In this document: positions 15,291 to 24,908 of the stretch, in pieces | Position numbering within the stretch: the first letter of the stretch is position 1 | How the letters are laid out: every line of letters begins with the position of its first letter | Origin: Salinicola salarius | Lineage (GTDB): Bacteria > Pseudomonadota > Gammaproteobacteria > Pseudomonadales > Halomonadaceae | Direction of reading: 5' to 3' | DNA: 50,530 nt | Assembly (NCBI RefSeq): GCF_002179555.1 | Contig: NZ_NHOU01000023.1 | Location: forward strand, 1-50,530 | Program-made: the position numbers and the translations under genes | Notes under the pieces: model-generated | Databases searched by the model: none | Told to the model about the DNA's origin: nothing | What the model saw: only the letters and a program-made list of their open reading frames with translations

Positions 15291-17838
15291 GCGGGTCTTC
15301 AATGCTTCGCGTGCTACGGATTCACAAGCCACCTCCGAAACCGCCACGGCCGGAGCGGACCAGCCGCAGCAAGCGCCCATGACCGAACCCTCGCTGGCGC
15401 CTCGGATCGAATCCGAATCGACGGGCACTGACGGAGAGATCGGCCGCCTCGAAGGCGACGAACCGGTAGCGCGCGATACCGTCTCACCGCGCCCGAAGCG
15501 ACGTGATGTCAACCACGCCCAGGCCCACGAAAGCGGCATCAAGCACGTCACCGGACGCGCCCGATACATCGACGACCTGCCGGCGCCGCACGGCACACTG
15601 CACGCCATGGTGGGCCTCAGCGACGTGGCCCACGGCCGGGTGACGCGGCTCGATCTCGGCGCGGTGCGGGAAATGCCCGGCGTCATCGACGTCATCACCG
15701 CGCAGCATATCCCTGGGCATCGCGATATCGGCCCGGTCTTCCCCGGCGACTCCATGTTCGCCGACGAGGAGGTGAGCTACGTCGGCCAGCCGCTGTTCGC
15801 CGTTGCCGCCACCAGCTATCTCGAGGCGCGCCGCGCCGTGAAGGCCGCGGTCGTGGAGATCGAGCCGCTGCCGCCCCGGTTCGATCCGGTTGCCGCCGCC
15901 GATGCCGGCGAGTTCGTGCGCCCGACGCACGTGCAGATGAGCGGCGACTGGCAGCAGGCGCTGGAGCGCGCGCCCCATGTGCTCGAGGCGGAGCAGTTCG
16001 TCGGCGGCCAGGAGCATTTCTACCTCGAAGGCCAGGCCTGTCTGATCGTGCCCGGCGAGGACGAAGGCGTCACGGTCTACACCTCCAACCAGCATCCCAG
16101 CGAGACCCAGAAGCTGGTCGCCGAGGTGCTCGATATTCCGTTTCATGCCGTGACGGTGGAGAACCGGCGCATGGGTGGCGGTTTCGGCGGCAAGGAGACC
16201 CAGGCCGCACCGTGGGCCTGCATGGCGGCACTGCTGGCACGCCGCACCGGTCGGGCGATCCGCCTGCGCCTGCCGCGCGCCGACGACACTCGCGCCACCG
16301 GCAAGCGCCACCCGTTTCACAACCGCTATCGGCTGGGATTCGACGACGACGGCGTGATCATCGGCGGCGACATGACGCTGATCGGCGATTGCGGCCACTC
16401 GCCGGATCTCTCCGAAGCGGTGGTCGACCGCGCCATGTTCCATGCCGACAACGCCTACTCGCTGGGTGCCGCGCGGGTGACCGGCCATCGCGCCCGCACC
16501 CATACGGCCTCGAACACCGCGTTTCGCGGCTTCGGTGGCCCGCAAGGCATGATGATCGTCGAGCGGGCGATGGACGATATCGCCCACCATGTCGGCGAAG
16601 ATCCATTGACCGTGCGCAAGCGCAACCTCTATCGCAGCGGTCGCGACACCACCCACTACGGCCAGCAGGTCGATCAGCATTCGCTGATGGTGGAGATCAT
16701 CGAGCGGCTGGAACGCAGCAGCGACTACTGGCAGCGACGGGAGGAGATTCGTGCGTTCAATCGTCAGAGCGCCGTGATCAAGCGCGGGCTGGCGCTGACG
16801 CCGGTCAAGTTCGGCATTTCGTTCACCGCCAAGCATCTCAACCAGGCCGGCGCCCTGCTCCACGTCTATACCGACGGCAGCGTGATGATCAATCACGGTG
16901 GCACCGAGATGGGCCAGGGGCTTCACACCAAGGTGTGCCAGGTCGTCGCCCGGGAACTCGGCATCGACTTCGAATCGGTGCGAATCAGTGCCACGCGCAC
17001 CGACAAGGTGCCCAACACCTCGCCCACGGCGGCCTCCAGCGGCGCGGACCTCAACGGCATGGCCGCGCGCGATGCCGCCACGCAGATCCGCCAGCGCCTG
17101 CTCGACTTCGCCGCCGAGCACTATCGGCTGGATCGCGAAGGACTGCGCCTCGAGAATGGGGAACTCGTCTCCGACATCGGCGCGGTGACGCCCGCGGTAT
17201 CTTGGGGAGAACTGATCCAGGCCGCCTATCTCGGCCGGGTCTCGCTGTCGGCGACCGGTTTCTATTCCACCCCGCTGATTCACTACGATCGCGATAGCGG
17301 CCAGGGCCGGCCGTTCTACTACTTCGCCTACGGCGCCTCGGTCAGCGAAGTCAGCGTCGATACGCTGAGCGGCGAATATCGGGTCGAGCGCGTCGACATT
17401 CTTCATGACGTCGGCGACTCGCTCAATCCGGCGATCGATCTGGGCCAGGTCGAGGGCGGTTTCATCCAGGGCATGGGCTGGCTGACCAGCGAGGAGCTGA
17501 AGTGGAACGACGCGGGCCGTCTGCTGACCGACGGCCCCGCCACCTACAAGATCCCGACCTTCGGTGACCTGCCGCCGATCTTCAATGTCGAACTGCTCGA
17601 GGGCCATCCCAACTCCCAGGCCAGCCTCTATCGCTCCAAGGCCGTGGGTGAGCCACCGTTCATGCTCGGCATCTCGGTGTGGTCGGCGCTGCGCGACGCC
17701 CTGTCGAGCCTTGCCGACTATCGCGTCAGCCCGCCACTGGACACCCCCGCCACACCGGAACGCGTGCTGATGGCGGCCGAAGCGTTGCGAGCCGAAGCAC
17801 TGCGAACCAAGGATCCGAACGCCGGAGCGTCGCGATGA
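15274..17838 (+). CDS. xdhB: Xanthine dehydrogenase large subunit (molybdopterin)
   Basis: An 854-residue catalytic subunit that oxidises hypoxanthine and xanthine to urate. After an unusual hydrophilic lead of about 85 residues the family sequence begins (GIKHVTGRARYIDDLPAPHGTLHAMVGLS). Molybdopterin-site landmarks include MGGGFGGKETQ, NTAFRGFGGPQG, GTEMGQGLHTK, SPTAASSGADLNG and the active-site Glu in SKAVGEPPFMLG. The stated start overlaps xdhA by 17 bases; an ATG at 15379 would shorten the lead by 35 residues. The stop overlaps xdhC by ATGA. The cofactor needs molybdate imported by the nearby modABC system. Confidence 0.95.
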
Positions 17839-18791
17839 GCGCTGGCGGCTCTCTCGAAACCCGAGATCGGCGCGAAAGCTGGCACGCCGCGCTGCATCGG
17901 CTGCAGGAAAGCGGGACGCCCCATGCGCTGGCCAGCGTGGTCAGCGCCGCCGGTTCGACCCCGCGGGAACCCGGCGCCAAGCTGATCATCACGCCGACAG
18001 ACGTGATCGACACCCTGGGCGGCGGCCACTTCGAACAGCAGGTGATCGAGATCGCCCGCCAGCATCTGGCGACGACGCCCGTCTCGTCCGGCACCTACCT
18101 GGAAGCGTTTCCGCTGGGCGGGCGCTCCGGCCAGTGCTGCGGCGGGTTCGTGCATGTGCTGATCGAAGTCTTCGTCGGCGCCGAAAGCCACCTGACACTG
18201 TTCGGCGCGGGGCATGTCGGCCAGGCGCTGGTGGAACTGCTCGCGCCGTTGCCCTGGCGCATCGACTGGTACGACAGCCGGGCCGAAGCCTTTCCGTTTC
18301 AGAACGAGCAGGAGAACGGCCATGACCATGACCATGAAGGCTATCCCGCCCGCGTGCGGCCCATGCGGCTATCACCGGATGCCGAAGGCGTGGCACGGGC
18401 CGTGGCGGCCATTCCACCCGCCAGCCATGTGCTGATAATGACCCACGACCACGCGCAGGACCGCGACCTGATCGCGGCGTTGCTATCGCCGGAGAACCCG
18501 GGTCGCGAGGCGTTGAACTCCATCGGCATGATCGGCTCGAAGAGCAAATGGGCCAGCTTCCGCTCGCGATTGATTGCTGCCGGGTTCGACGACGCCGCGC
18601 TGGCTCGGGTTCGCTGTCCGATCGGCCTCGGCGCGACCGAAACCAAGCGCCCCCGGGAGATCGCGATCAGCGTTGCCGCCGAACTGCTGGCCCAGTCCCG
18701 ACCATCGAACAGGCCGGCGCAGCGCGGCATCGCACCGGAAACCCTGCGTCACACCTTTTCAGCCGCTCGACACCGAGCAACGCGACCGTGA
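17835..18791 (+). CDS. xdhC: Xanthine dehydrogenase accessory protein (cofactor insertion)
   Basis: A 318-residue chaperone of the XdhC/CoxI family that binds and sulfurates the molybdenum cofactor and inserts it into XdhB. The N-terminal XdhC domain has VVSAAGSTPREPGAKLII and GGGHFEQQVIEIA, then a Cys pair SGQCCGG used in cofactor handling. The C-terminal Rossmann-like domain follows (LTLFGAGHVGQALVELL; SIGMIGSKSKW; RCPIGLGATETKRPREIAISVAAELLA). A short His/Asp-rich insert (HDHDHEG) lies between the domains and is unusual. The start ATG overlaps the xdhB stop, so the three xdh genes are coupled. Confidence 0.93.
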   Translation: MSAGGSLETRDRRESWHAALHRLQESGTPHALASVVSAAGSTPREPGAKLIITPTDVIDTLGGGHFEQQVIEIARQHLATTPVSSGTYLEAFPLGGRSGQCCGGFVHVLIEVFVGAESHLTLFGAGHVGQALVELLAPLPWRIDWYDSRAEAFPFQNEQENGHDHDHEGYPARVRPMRLSPDAEGVARAVAAIPPASHVLIMTHDHAQDRDLIAALLSPENPGREALNSIGMIGSKSKWASFRSRLIAAGFDDAALARVRCPIGLGATETKRPREIAISVAAELLAQSRPSNRPAQRGIAPETLRHTFSAARHRATRP

Positions 18792-18824
18792 GCCTTGCGG
18801 TCGAAAATCATAGGTAGAGAGATC

Positions 18825-20150
18825 ATGAACACGCACCAACGCCTGCTTCGCGGCCCTCTGTTCACCTGCCTCGGCGATCCCGGCGAGGAGGCGACGCCGC
18901 TGCCCGATACCACGCGTTATCTCGAGGATGGCGCGATCTGGATCGTCGACGGCCATATTCAGGCCGTCGACGCTTTCGAGGCGCTGGTCGACCGGCTGCC
19001 GGCAGGCATCGAGATCGTCGATTACCGCGACAAGCTGATGATGCCGGGCTTCATCGATAGCCACGTGCATTACGTACAGCTCGACATCATGGCGTCCTAC
19101 GGCCGCCAGCTGCTCGACTGGCTCAACGACTACACCTTCCCCGCCGAATGCCGGTTTGCCGACGCCGCTTATGCCCAGGCCGGCGCCGAGCGCTTCCTCG
19201 ACGAGATGCTGCGCGTCGGCACCACGACCGCTCAGGTGTTCTGCTCTTCGCACCCGGTGTCGGTCGACAGCTTCTTCAGCGCCGCCCAGCGTCGCCAGCT
19301 ACGCATGATCGCCGGCAAGGTACTGATGGACCGCCACGCGCCGGAGGCACTGACCGACGATACCTACGGCGGCGTACGCGACAGCGAACGCCTGATTGCC
19401 GACTGGCACGGCCGCGATCGGCTCAGCTACACCCTGACTCCACGTTTCGCGCCGACCTCCACCCGCGAGCAGCTCGACGCCGTCGGCGGCGTGCTGCGCA
19501 ACGCTTCGGATCTCTATCTGCAGACGCATCTGTCGGAGAATCGCGGCGAAGTCGCCTGGGTGGCGGAGCTGTTCCCGGAAAGCCGGGACTATCTCGACGT
19601 CTACGAGCGGTACGATCTGGTCGGGCCGCGCAGCACCTTCGCCCACGGCATTCACCTGAATGACGAGCAACGTCGGCGGCTGGCCCAGCGTGGCGCCAAC
19701 GTCGCCTTCTGCCCGACCTCGAACCTGTTTCTGGGCAGCGGATTGATGGATCGCCTGGCGTGTCGGGACGCGGGGCTCGCGACATCGCTCGCCAGCGATG
19801 TCGGCGCGGGAACCACCTTGTCCGGGCTCGGCACCCTGCAGGGCGCCTATCAGGTAGGGGCGCTGCTCGGCCAGGCGCTGACCGGCTGGCAAGGGTTCTA
19901 CCGTCTCACCCTCGGCAACGCGCGGGCGCTGCATCTGGATGACAGGATCGGCAGCCTGCAGGCGGGGTTCGAGGCGGATATCGTCGTTCTCGATCCCGAA
20001 TCCACCCCGTTGATGGCGCGCCGCCTGTCGCAGACCACCACCCTGTCGGAGCGCCTGTTCGCGATGATGATGCTGGGCGACGACCGCACGGTCGCGGCAA
20101 CCTGGGCCAACGGGCGCCTGGTTCACGACCGCGATGCGGCAGCGGCGTAA
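18825..20150 (+). CDS. guaD: Guanine deaminase
   Basis: A 441-residue amidohydrolase that converts guanine to xanthine, the substrate of the enzyme encoded just upstream. Metal ligands and active-site blocks are in order: PGFIDSHVHYVQ (HxH), GTTTAQVF, THLSENRGEVAW, FAHGIHLNDEQ, CPTSNLFLGSGL and ASDVGAGTTLSG with the zinc Asp. The length matches bacterial GuaD. The ATG at 18825 is chosen over an upstream in-frame start at 18795, because a purine-rich AGGTAGAGAG precedes it. It completes a guanine-to-urate operon xdhABC-guaD; uricase and later steps are not in the window. Confidence 0.94.
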   Translation: MNTHQRLLRGPLFTCLGDPGEEATPLPDTTRYLEDGAIWIVDGHIQAVDAFEALVDRLPAGIEIVDYRDKLMMPGFIDSHVHYVQLDIMASYGRQLLDWLNDYTFPAECRFADAAYAQAGAERFLDEMLRVGTTTAQVFCSSHPVSVDSFFSAAQRRQLRMIAGKVLMDRHAPEALTDDTYGGVRDSERLIADWHGRDRLSYTLTPRFAPTSTREQLDAVGGVLRNASDLYLQTHLSENRGEVAWVAELFPESRDYLDVYERYDLVGPRSTFAHGIHLNDEQRRRLAQRGANVAFCPTSNLFLGSGLMDRLACRDAGLATSLASDVGAGTTLSGLGTLQGAYQVGALLGQALTGWQGFYRLTLGNARALHLDDRIGSLQAGFEADIVVLDPESTPLMARRLSQTTTLSERLFAMMMLGDDRTVAATWANGRLVHDRDAAAA

Positions 20151-20194
20151 TCGCCCGTCGAGGCTATTGTTGAAAGACTACGCACCAGTCGAGA

Positions 20195-21160
20195 CTACGC
20201 TCGAGCGGAATACGGTAGCGGGTAGCGCCGGTCCGAGGTGCCGGCCTTGACCACCTGGCCCGGCACGTCGTGGCCGATCATCGCCGGCAGCAGCTCGGCG
20301 GCGGCGATCAGCCGTTCGAGATCCACGCCGGTATCGACGCCCATTTGCGCGAACATGTGAACCAGATCTTCGGTGCAGACGTTGCCGGTGGCGCCGGGCG
20401 CGTACGGGCAGCCTCCCAGGCCGCCCAGCGAAGCATCGAACCGGGTGATGCCGTTCTGCCACGCCACCAGCGCATTGGCCAGCCCCATGCCGCGCGTGTT
20501 GTGGACGTGAAGCGTCACCGGCAGCCACGGCCAGCGGCTCAGCGTCTCGCGGCAGAGATCGGCGACCTGGCGCGGATTGGCCATGCCGGTGGTGTCGCAG
20601 AGAGAGATTCCCTGCACGCCCAGCGCCAGCAGCTTTTCGGTGATCGAGAGCACTCGCTTGAACGGCACATCGCCATCGAACGGGCAGCCAAAGGCCGTCG
20701 AGATCGAGGCGTTGACGAACACCTCGCTACCCTTGGTGATCTCGAGAATATTGGCGAAGCGTTCGAGCGACTGTTCCGCCGTCATGCGCAGATTGGCGCG
20801 ACCATGGCTGTCGCTGGCCGACAGCACCAGATTGATCTCGTCGACGCCGCAGGCCAGCGCGCGTTCGGCGCCCTTCTCGTTGGGCACCAGCACGACATAG
20901 TCGACCCCCGGCACGCGCTCGATACTGCGCATGACCTCTTCGGCGTCACGCAGGTTGGGAATCGCCTTGGGCGAGGTGAACGAGGTCGCTTCGATCTTGG
21001 CCAGCCCGGTACGGGACAACGCATCGATCAGCCGAATCTTCTCTTCCGTCGGCACGAAGCGCGATTCGATCTGAAGGCCGTCTCGCGGCGCCACATCATT
21101 GATGGCGACGCGGGCCTGGGTGTTCGTCCCGGTCATCGAATCAATCATCGAATCGGTCAT
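20195..21160 (-). CDS. Hydroxymethylglutaryl-CoA lyase-like enzyme
   Basis: A 321-residue TIM-barrel HMGL-family lyase. It shows the catalytic start VAPRDGLQIE (Arg-Asp pair), SFTSPKAIPNL, NASISTAFGCPFDG, the metal-binding HVHNTRGMGLAN and the active-site Cys loop GLGGCPYAPGATGN. Family members split 3-hydroxy-3-methylglutaryl-CoA to acetyl-CoA and acetoacetate; close relatives use other branched 3-hydroxyacyl-CoAs. It begins one base into the stop of the upstream CoA-transferase (TGATG), so the pair should act in sequence: activation of a free acid, then cleavage. The leader repeats MTDSMIDSM and may be longer than the true start. Confidence 0.87.
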   Translation of the reverse strand: MTDSMIDSMTGTNTQARVAINDVAPRDGLQIESRFVPTEEKIRLIDALSRTGLAKIEATSFTSPKAIPNLRDAEEVMRSIERVPGVDYVVLVPNEKGAERALACGVDEINLVLSASDSHGRANLRMTAEQSLERFANILEITKGSEVFVNASISTAFGCPFDGDVPFKRVLSITEKLLALGVQGISLCDTTGMANPRQVADLCRETLSRWPWLPVTLHVHNTRGMGLANALVAWQNGITRFDASLGGLGGCPYAPGATGNVCTEDLVHMFAQMGVDTGVDLERLIAAAELLPAMIGHDVPGQVVKAGTSDRRYPLPYSARA

Positions 21161-22413
21161 CAGATCACTCCTCTTTCGCGCATTTTGGCCTGGGTTTCGC
21201 GGTCAATTCCCAGCTCGTCTAGCACATCCTGGGTATGCTGCCCCAGCGCCGGACCACCACCGTCGATCCGTCCCGGCGTGCGGCTCAGCTTGGGCAGCAC
21301 GCCAGGCACCTTGAGCGATTCGCCATCGCCCAGCCGGATGGTCTCGATCATCTCCCGCGCCAAGTAGTGCGGATCGGCGACGATGTCCTTGGCCGTATAG
21401 GGATAGCCCACCGGCACGTGGGCGCTCTCCAGCACGTCGAGCACGTAGTCGCGCTCGTGCTGCCGGGTCCAGTCCGCGATCGCCCCGTCGATCAGTTCGG
21501 CGTGGCGGCTGCGGCCATCGTTGTGGGCGAAGCGCGGGTCGTCGGCGAGATCCTGGCGGCCGATCGCCGCCATCAGGCGCTTGAAGATACTGTCGCCGTT
21601 GCCGGCGATCAGTACGTATTCCTCGCCCTCTCCATCACCCGAGGCGCAGGGATAGGCATTGGAGGGCGTGATGCCCGGCAAGGCACTGCCGCTGGGCTCG
21701 CGGATCACGTCTGCGCCGTCGTATTCGGGAATCAGGCTCTCCATCATCGCGAACACCGATTCGTAGAGCGCGACATCGATGTACTGCCCCTGCCCGCTGC
21801 GATGGCGCTCCTGCAGCGCCAGCAAGGCGCCGATCACGCCGTACAGCGCGGACAGCGAATCGCCGATGCTGATTCCCACCCGCACGGAGGGCTGGTCCGG
21901 GTGGCCGGAAAGATAGCGCAGGCCGCCCATCGCCTCGCCGATGACGCCGAACCCCGGGCGGTCGCGATAGGGGCCGGTCTGGCCGTAGCCGGAGATACGC
22001 ACCATGATCAGGCCGGGGTTGCGTTCGCTCAGCGTCTCCCAACCCAGGCCCCACTTCTCGAGCGTGCCGGGGCGAAAGTTCTCGATCACGATGTCCGCCT
22101 CGTCGACCAGACGCCGCACGATCTCCTGGCCCTCCTCGGAGCGCAGATCGAGTGCCAGCGAGCGCTTATTGCGGGTCTGGACGTGCCACCACAGCGAGGT
22201 GTCGTCCTTGAGCACGCGCCACTTGCGCAGCGGATCGCCCGTTCCCGGCGGCTCGATCTTGACCACGTCCGCGCCGAATTCCCCCAGCAACTTGCTGGCG
22301 AAAGGCCCCGCGATCAGCTGGCCCAGCTCCACCACCTTGAGTCCTGCCAGCGCCTGCGCATTGTCGCTGACCGCCATGCCGTCACCGGTCGCCTTGTCGT
22401 CGCTGGTCGCCAT
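21160..22413 (-). CDS. Family III (CaiB/BaiF) CoA-transferase
   Basis: A 417-residue class III CoA-transferase. Diagnostic blocks are GLKVVELGQLIAGPFASKLLGEFGADVVKIEPPGTGDPLR, NKRSLALDLRSEEGQE, NFRPGTLEKWGLG, ISGYGQTGPYRDRPGFG and YIDVALYESVFAMMESL, which contains the catalytic Asp region (VALYE/D). It probably moves CoA from succinyl-CoA or another donor onto the acid later cleaved by the coupled HMG-CoA-lyase-like enzyme. The start ATG at 22413 is preceded by GGAGGAG. A 22452 start is open but lacks a site. Divergent from a LysR regulator gene that likely controls it. Confidence 0.9.
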   Translation of the reverse strand: MATSDDKATGDGMAVSDNAQALAGLKVVELGQLIAGPFASKLLGEFGADVVKIEPPGTGDPLRKWRVLKDDTSLWWHVQTRNKRSLALDLRSEEGQEIVRRLVDEADIVIENFRPGTLEKWGLGWETLSERNPGLIMVRISGYGQTGPYRDRPGFGVIGEAMGGLRYLSGHPDQPSVRVGISIGDSLSALYGVIGALLALQERHRSGQGQYIDVALYESVFAMMESLIPEYDGADVIREPSGSALPGITPSNAYPCASGDGEGEEYVLIAGNGDSIFKRLMAAIGRQDLADDPRFAHNDGRSRHAELIDGAIADWTRQHERDYVLDVLESAHVPVGYPYTAKDIVADPHYLAREMIETIRLGDGESLKVPGVLPKLSRTPGRIDGGGPALGQHTQDVLDELGIDRETQAKMRERGVI

Positions 22414-22594
22414 GTCGCTCTCCTCCGTGAATGTCCAACGATGTCGGGGCATCGCTAATGATGTGTCTTCTATCGATGATCAGAGGTTGACCCAGCCGGC
22501 GCGCGGCAACAATTAGGCGATCGTCAAGCTAGGCTTCGTCAGCGGCGAACGCTACAGTGGGGGCGTCAAACGCTCCGCTCCGATACCTATCGTC

Positions 22595-23569
22595 ATGAAA
22601 CGACTCGACTTCGTCACCCTCAAGCTATTCGTTGCGATTGCCGATTCGCGCAGCCTGACCCGCGCGGCCGAGCGCGAACATCTGGCGCTGGCGGCGGTCA
22701 GCAAGCGGATCAGCGATCTGGAGACACAGCTTTCGACGACACTGCTCTACCGGCGCCCGCGCGGCGTCGAGCTGACGCCCGCCGGTCACGCCCTGCTCCA
22801 TCACGCGCGCCACATGCTCGACAGCCTCGATCATCTCAATGCCGATTTGAGCGAGTACAGCGTGGGGATCCGCGGCCACGTGCGCCTGCATGCCAACACC
22901 TCGGCGGTGATCGAATTCCTTCCCGATGACCTGAGCGATTTCACTGCGCGCTATCCGCAGATTCGTATCGACATGCAGGAGCGCTTGAGTCACGAGATCA
23001 TCGCGGCGGTGCGCGACGGCCTTACCGATATCGGCATCTTCTCCGCCCATATTCCCGCCGAAGGATTGTCGATCCACCCCTATCGCCGGGATCGCCTGGT
23101 CCTGGTCACGGCCCGGGATCACCCGCTGGCCACTCGCCAAAGCCTCTCCTTCGCCGAGACGCTGGACTACGACTTCATCGGTCTGGAGCAGGACTCCTCG
23201 CTCCACGCCCTGTTGCACCAGGATTCCCAGCGATTGGCGCAGCCGCTGCGGATGCGCATCCAGGTGCGCAGCTTCGAAGGCATCTGCCGGATGATCGATC
23301 GCGGCATGGGCATCGGCATTCTCCCGGCCCGCGCCGTCGCCGCCTATCGGGAAAGCCTGTCGCTGGCGACGATTCCGCTGATCGACGAGTGGGCGGAACG
23401 AGAGCTGGTCATCGGCGTCCGCGACCTGGATGCCCTGCCGTTGATCGCCCGCCAGATGGTCGAGCATCTCGCAGGTGCCAGTTCGCGCGATGCCGGCTCC
23501 GATTTCGATGCCGAGGTCGAAGACACCACAGGCAACTCGGCTTCCGCTGGCGTTACGACGAAGGTGTAA
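22595..23569 (+). CDS. LysR-family transcriptional regulator
   Basis: A 324-residue LysR regulator. The N-terminal helix-turn-helix is at about residues 1-65 (FVTLKLFVAIADSRSLTRAAEREHLALAAVSKRISDLE). The substrate-binding domain covers about 90-295 (GHVRLHANTSAVIEFLP; RDGLTDIGIF; GMGIGILPARAV). A Ser/Thr/Asp-rich tail of about 25 residues is longer than usual. It is divergent from the CoA-transferase/lyase pair and followed by a TctC-type binding protein on its own strand. The likely job is activation of these genes in response to the acid they use. No LysR box could be assigned with confidence in the 180-base divergent gap. Confidence 0.9.
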   Translation: MKRLDFVTLKLFVAIADSRSLTRAAEREHLALAAVSKRISDLETQLSTTLLYRRPRGVELTPAGHALLHHARHMLDSLDHLNADLSEYSVGIRGHVRLHANTSAVIEFLPDDLSDFTARYPQIRIDMQERLSHEIIAAVRDGLTDIGIFSAHIPAEGLSIHPYRRDRLVLVTARDHPLATRQSLSFAETLDYDFIGLEQDSSLHALLHQDSQRLAQPLRMRIQVRSFEGICRMIDRGMGIGILPARAVAAYRESLSLATIPLIDEWAERELVIGVRDLDALPLIARQMVEHLAGASSRDAGSDFDAEVEDTTGNSASAGVTTKV

Positions 23570-23762
23570 ACCCTTCGGAAAGCGCGAAGGCTCGCTTGTC
23601 CAAATGCCAATTTTTCCCGCCGACGCCGCTCGCTAGAGTCCTCTCGAGACACACCGCTGCGCCACGTTCGCCGTCGATCGATCGTGGCAGCGGCCAGAAG
23701 GCAACGAGCAACGAGCAGCGAACGAAAGCGCAGCTCGATAACAACACGAAGAGGAACACGCC

Positions 23763-24749
23763 ATGACCCCACGTAGCCTGAAAACGCTGATCGCCGGTGG
23801 CCTGCTCTTGAGCGCCGCCAGCACCTCCCAGGCCTTCGAGCAGAGCGGCAAGGTGGACTGCATCGCCCCGGCCAATCCCGGCGGCGGCTGGGACTTCACC
23901 TGCCGCTCCGTCGGTCGGGTGCTCGGCGATCTCGGCCTGGTCGACGGCAACGTGCAGACCACCAACATGCCGGGTGCCAGCGGCGGCGTCGGCTTCTCCC
24001 ACGTGGTCCAGAAGCGCGCCGGACAGGAGAACCTGATCGTCGCCGCCAGCACCGTGACCACGACCGGCCTGGCACGTGGCCAGTTCCCGGGAATGAATGC
24101 CGGCATGGTCAACTGGATCGGCACGCTGGGAGCGGACTACGGCGTGATTGCGGTCGCGGCCGACTCTCCCTATCAGTCGCTCAACGAGATCATGGAAGCG
24201 CTCAAGAAAGACCCGCGCGCCCTGACCTTCACCGGCGGCACCGCTTCCGGCGGCTGGGATCACCTGAAGCTGCTGATGACCGCCAACGAGGCTGGCGTCG
24301 ACGATCTGGCCCGCATCGCCTACCTGGGCTACAACGGCGGCGGCGAGGCGGTGACCCAGACCCTGGGCGGCCATGTGGACGCCTTCACCGGCGACATTTC
24401 GGAGGTGGTCAGCTTCATCGAGTCCGGCGACCTGCGCCCCCTGGCGATCCTCTCCGAAGAGCGCCTGCCCGGCAAACTGCACCAGTGGCCGACGGCACGC
24501 GAACAGGGCATCGATACGATCGCCCCCAACTGGCGCGGGTTCTACATGCCGGCGGACGTCTCCGAAGACGCCTATGAGTGGTGGGTCGACACCATCGACA
24601 CGCTCTACTCGAGCGACGAGTGGAAAGGCGTCATGACGCAGAACGGCCTGATGCCATTCGAGATGCACGGCGAAGCCTTCACGACGTTCGTCAACGAGCA
24701 GATTACCCAGATCGAGGATATCTCCCGCCAGATCGGCCTTTCACAGTAA
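23763..24749 (+). CDS. Tripartite tricarboxylate transporter substrate-binding protein (TctC/Bug family)
   Basis: A 328-residue periplasmic binding protein with a signal peptide (about residues 1-24, LIAGGLLLSAASTSQA). The Bug/TctC pattern follows: VDCIAPANPGGGWDFTCRSVGRVL, NMPGASGGVGF, ASTVTTTGLARGQ, GGTASGGWDHLKL and GGHVDAFTGDISEV. Such proteins bind carboxylates for a TctA/TctB membrane pair. No tctA or tctB follows; the next gene is a mechanosensitive channel, so this is an orphan binder that may share a transporter encoded elsewhere or serve as a sensor partner. GAGGA precedes the ATG. Proximity to the LysR/CoA-transferase/lyase genes suggests the same substrate. Confidence 0.9.
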   Translation: MTPRSLKTLIAGGLLLSAASTSQAFEQSGKVDCIAPANPGGGWDFTCRSVGRVLGDLGLVDGNVQTTNMPGASGGVGFSHVVQKRAGQENLIVAASTVTTTGLARGQFPGMNAGMVNWIGTLGADYGVIAVAADSPYQSLNEIMEALKKDPRALTFTGGTASGGWDHLKLLMTANEAGVDDLARIAYLGYNGGGEAVTQTLGGHVDAFTGDISEVVSFIESGDLRPLAILSEERLPGKLHQWPTAREQGIDTIAPNWRGFYMPADVSEDAYEWWVDTIDTLYSSDEWKGVMTQNGLMPFEMHGEAFTTFVNEQITQIEDISRQIGLSQ

Positions 24750-24908
24750 CCGGAGGCTGGCCCCACGCGCTCGCTCGGGTTCCCGGGCGGGCGCGTTTGC
24801 CTGCGAGCCGCGAAGGCTCTCGGCCACAAAACTGCCTGCCGCGACGAAAGTTGTAGCCAAAGCGCCTACGCTTGAATGAATCGATCCTCGTCATCAACGG
24901 GCTCATTC

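Noticed and set aside
15484-17607. 707-codon open frame on the minus strand across xdhB
   Set aside because: It is the antisense shadow of a well-conserved xdhB with all its motifs; the translation is His/Ala/Gly-rich with no family sequence.
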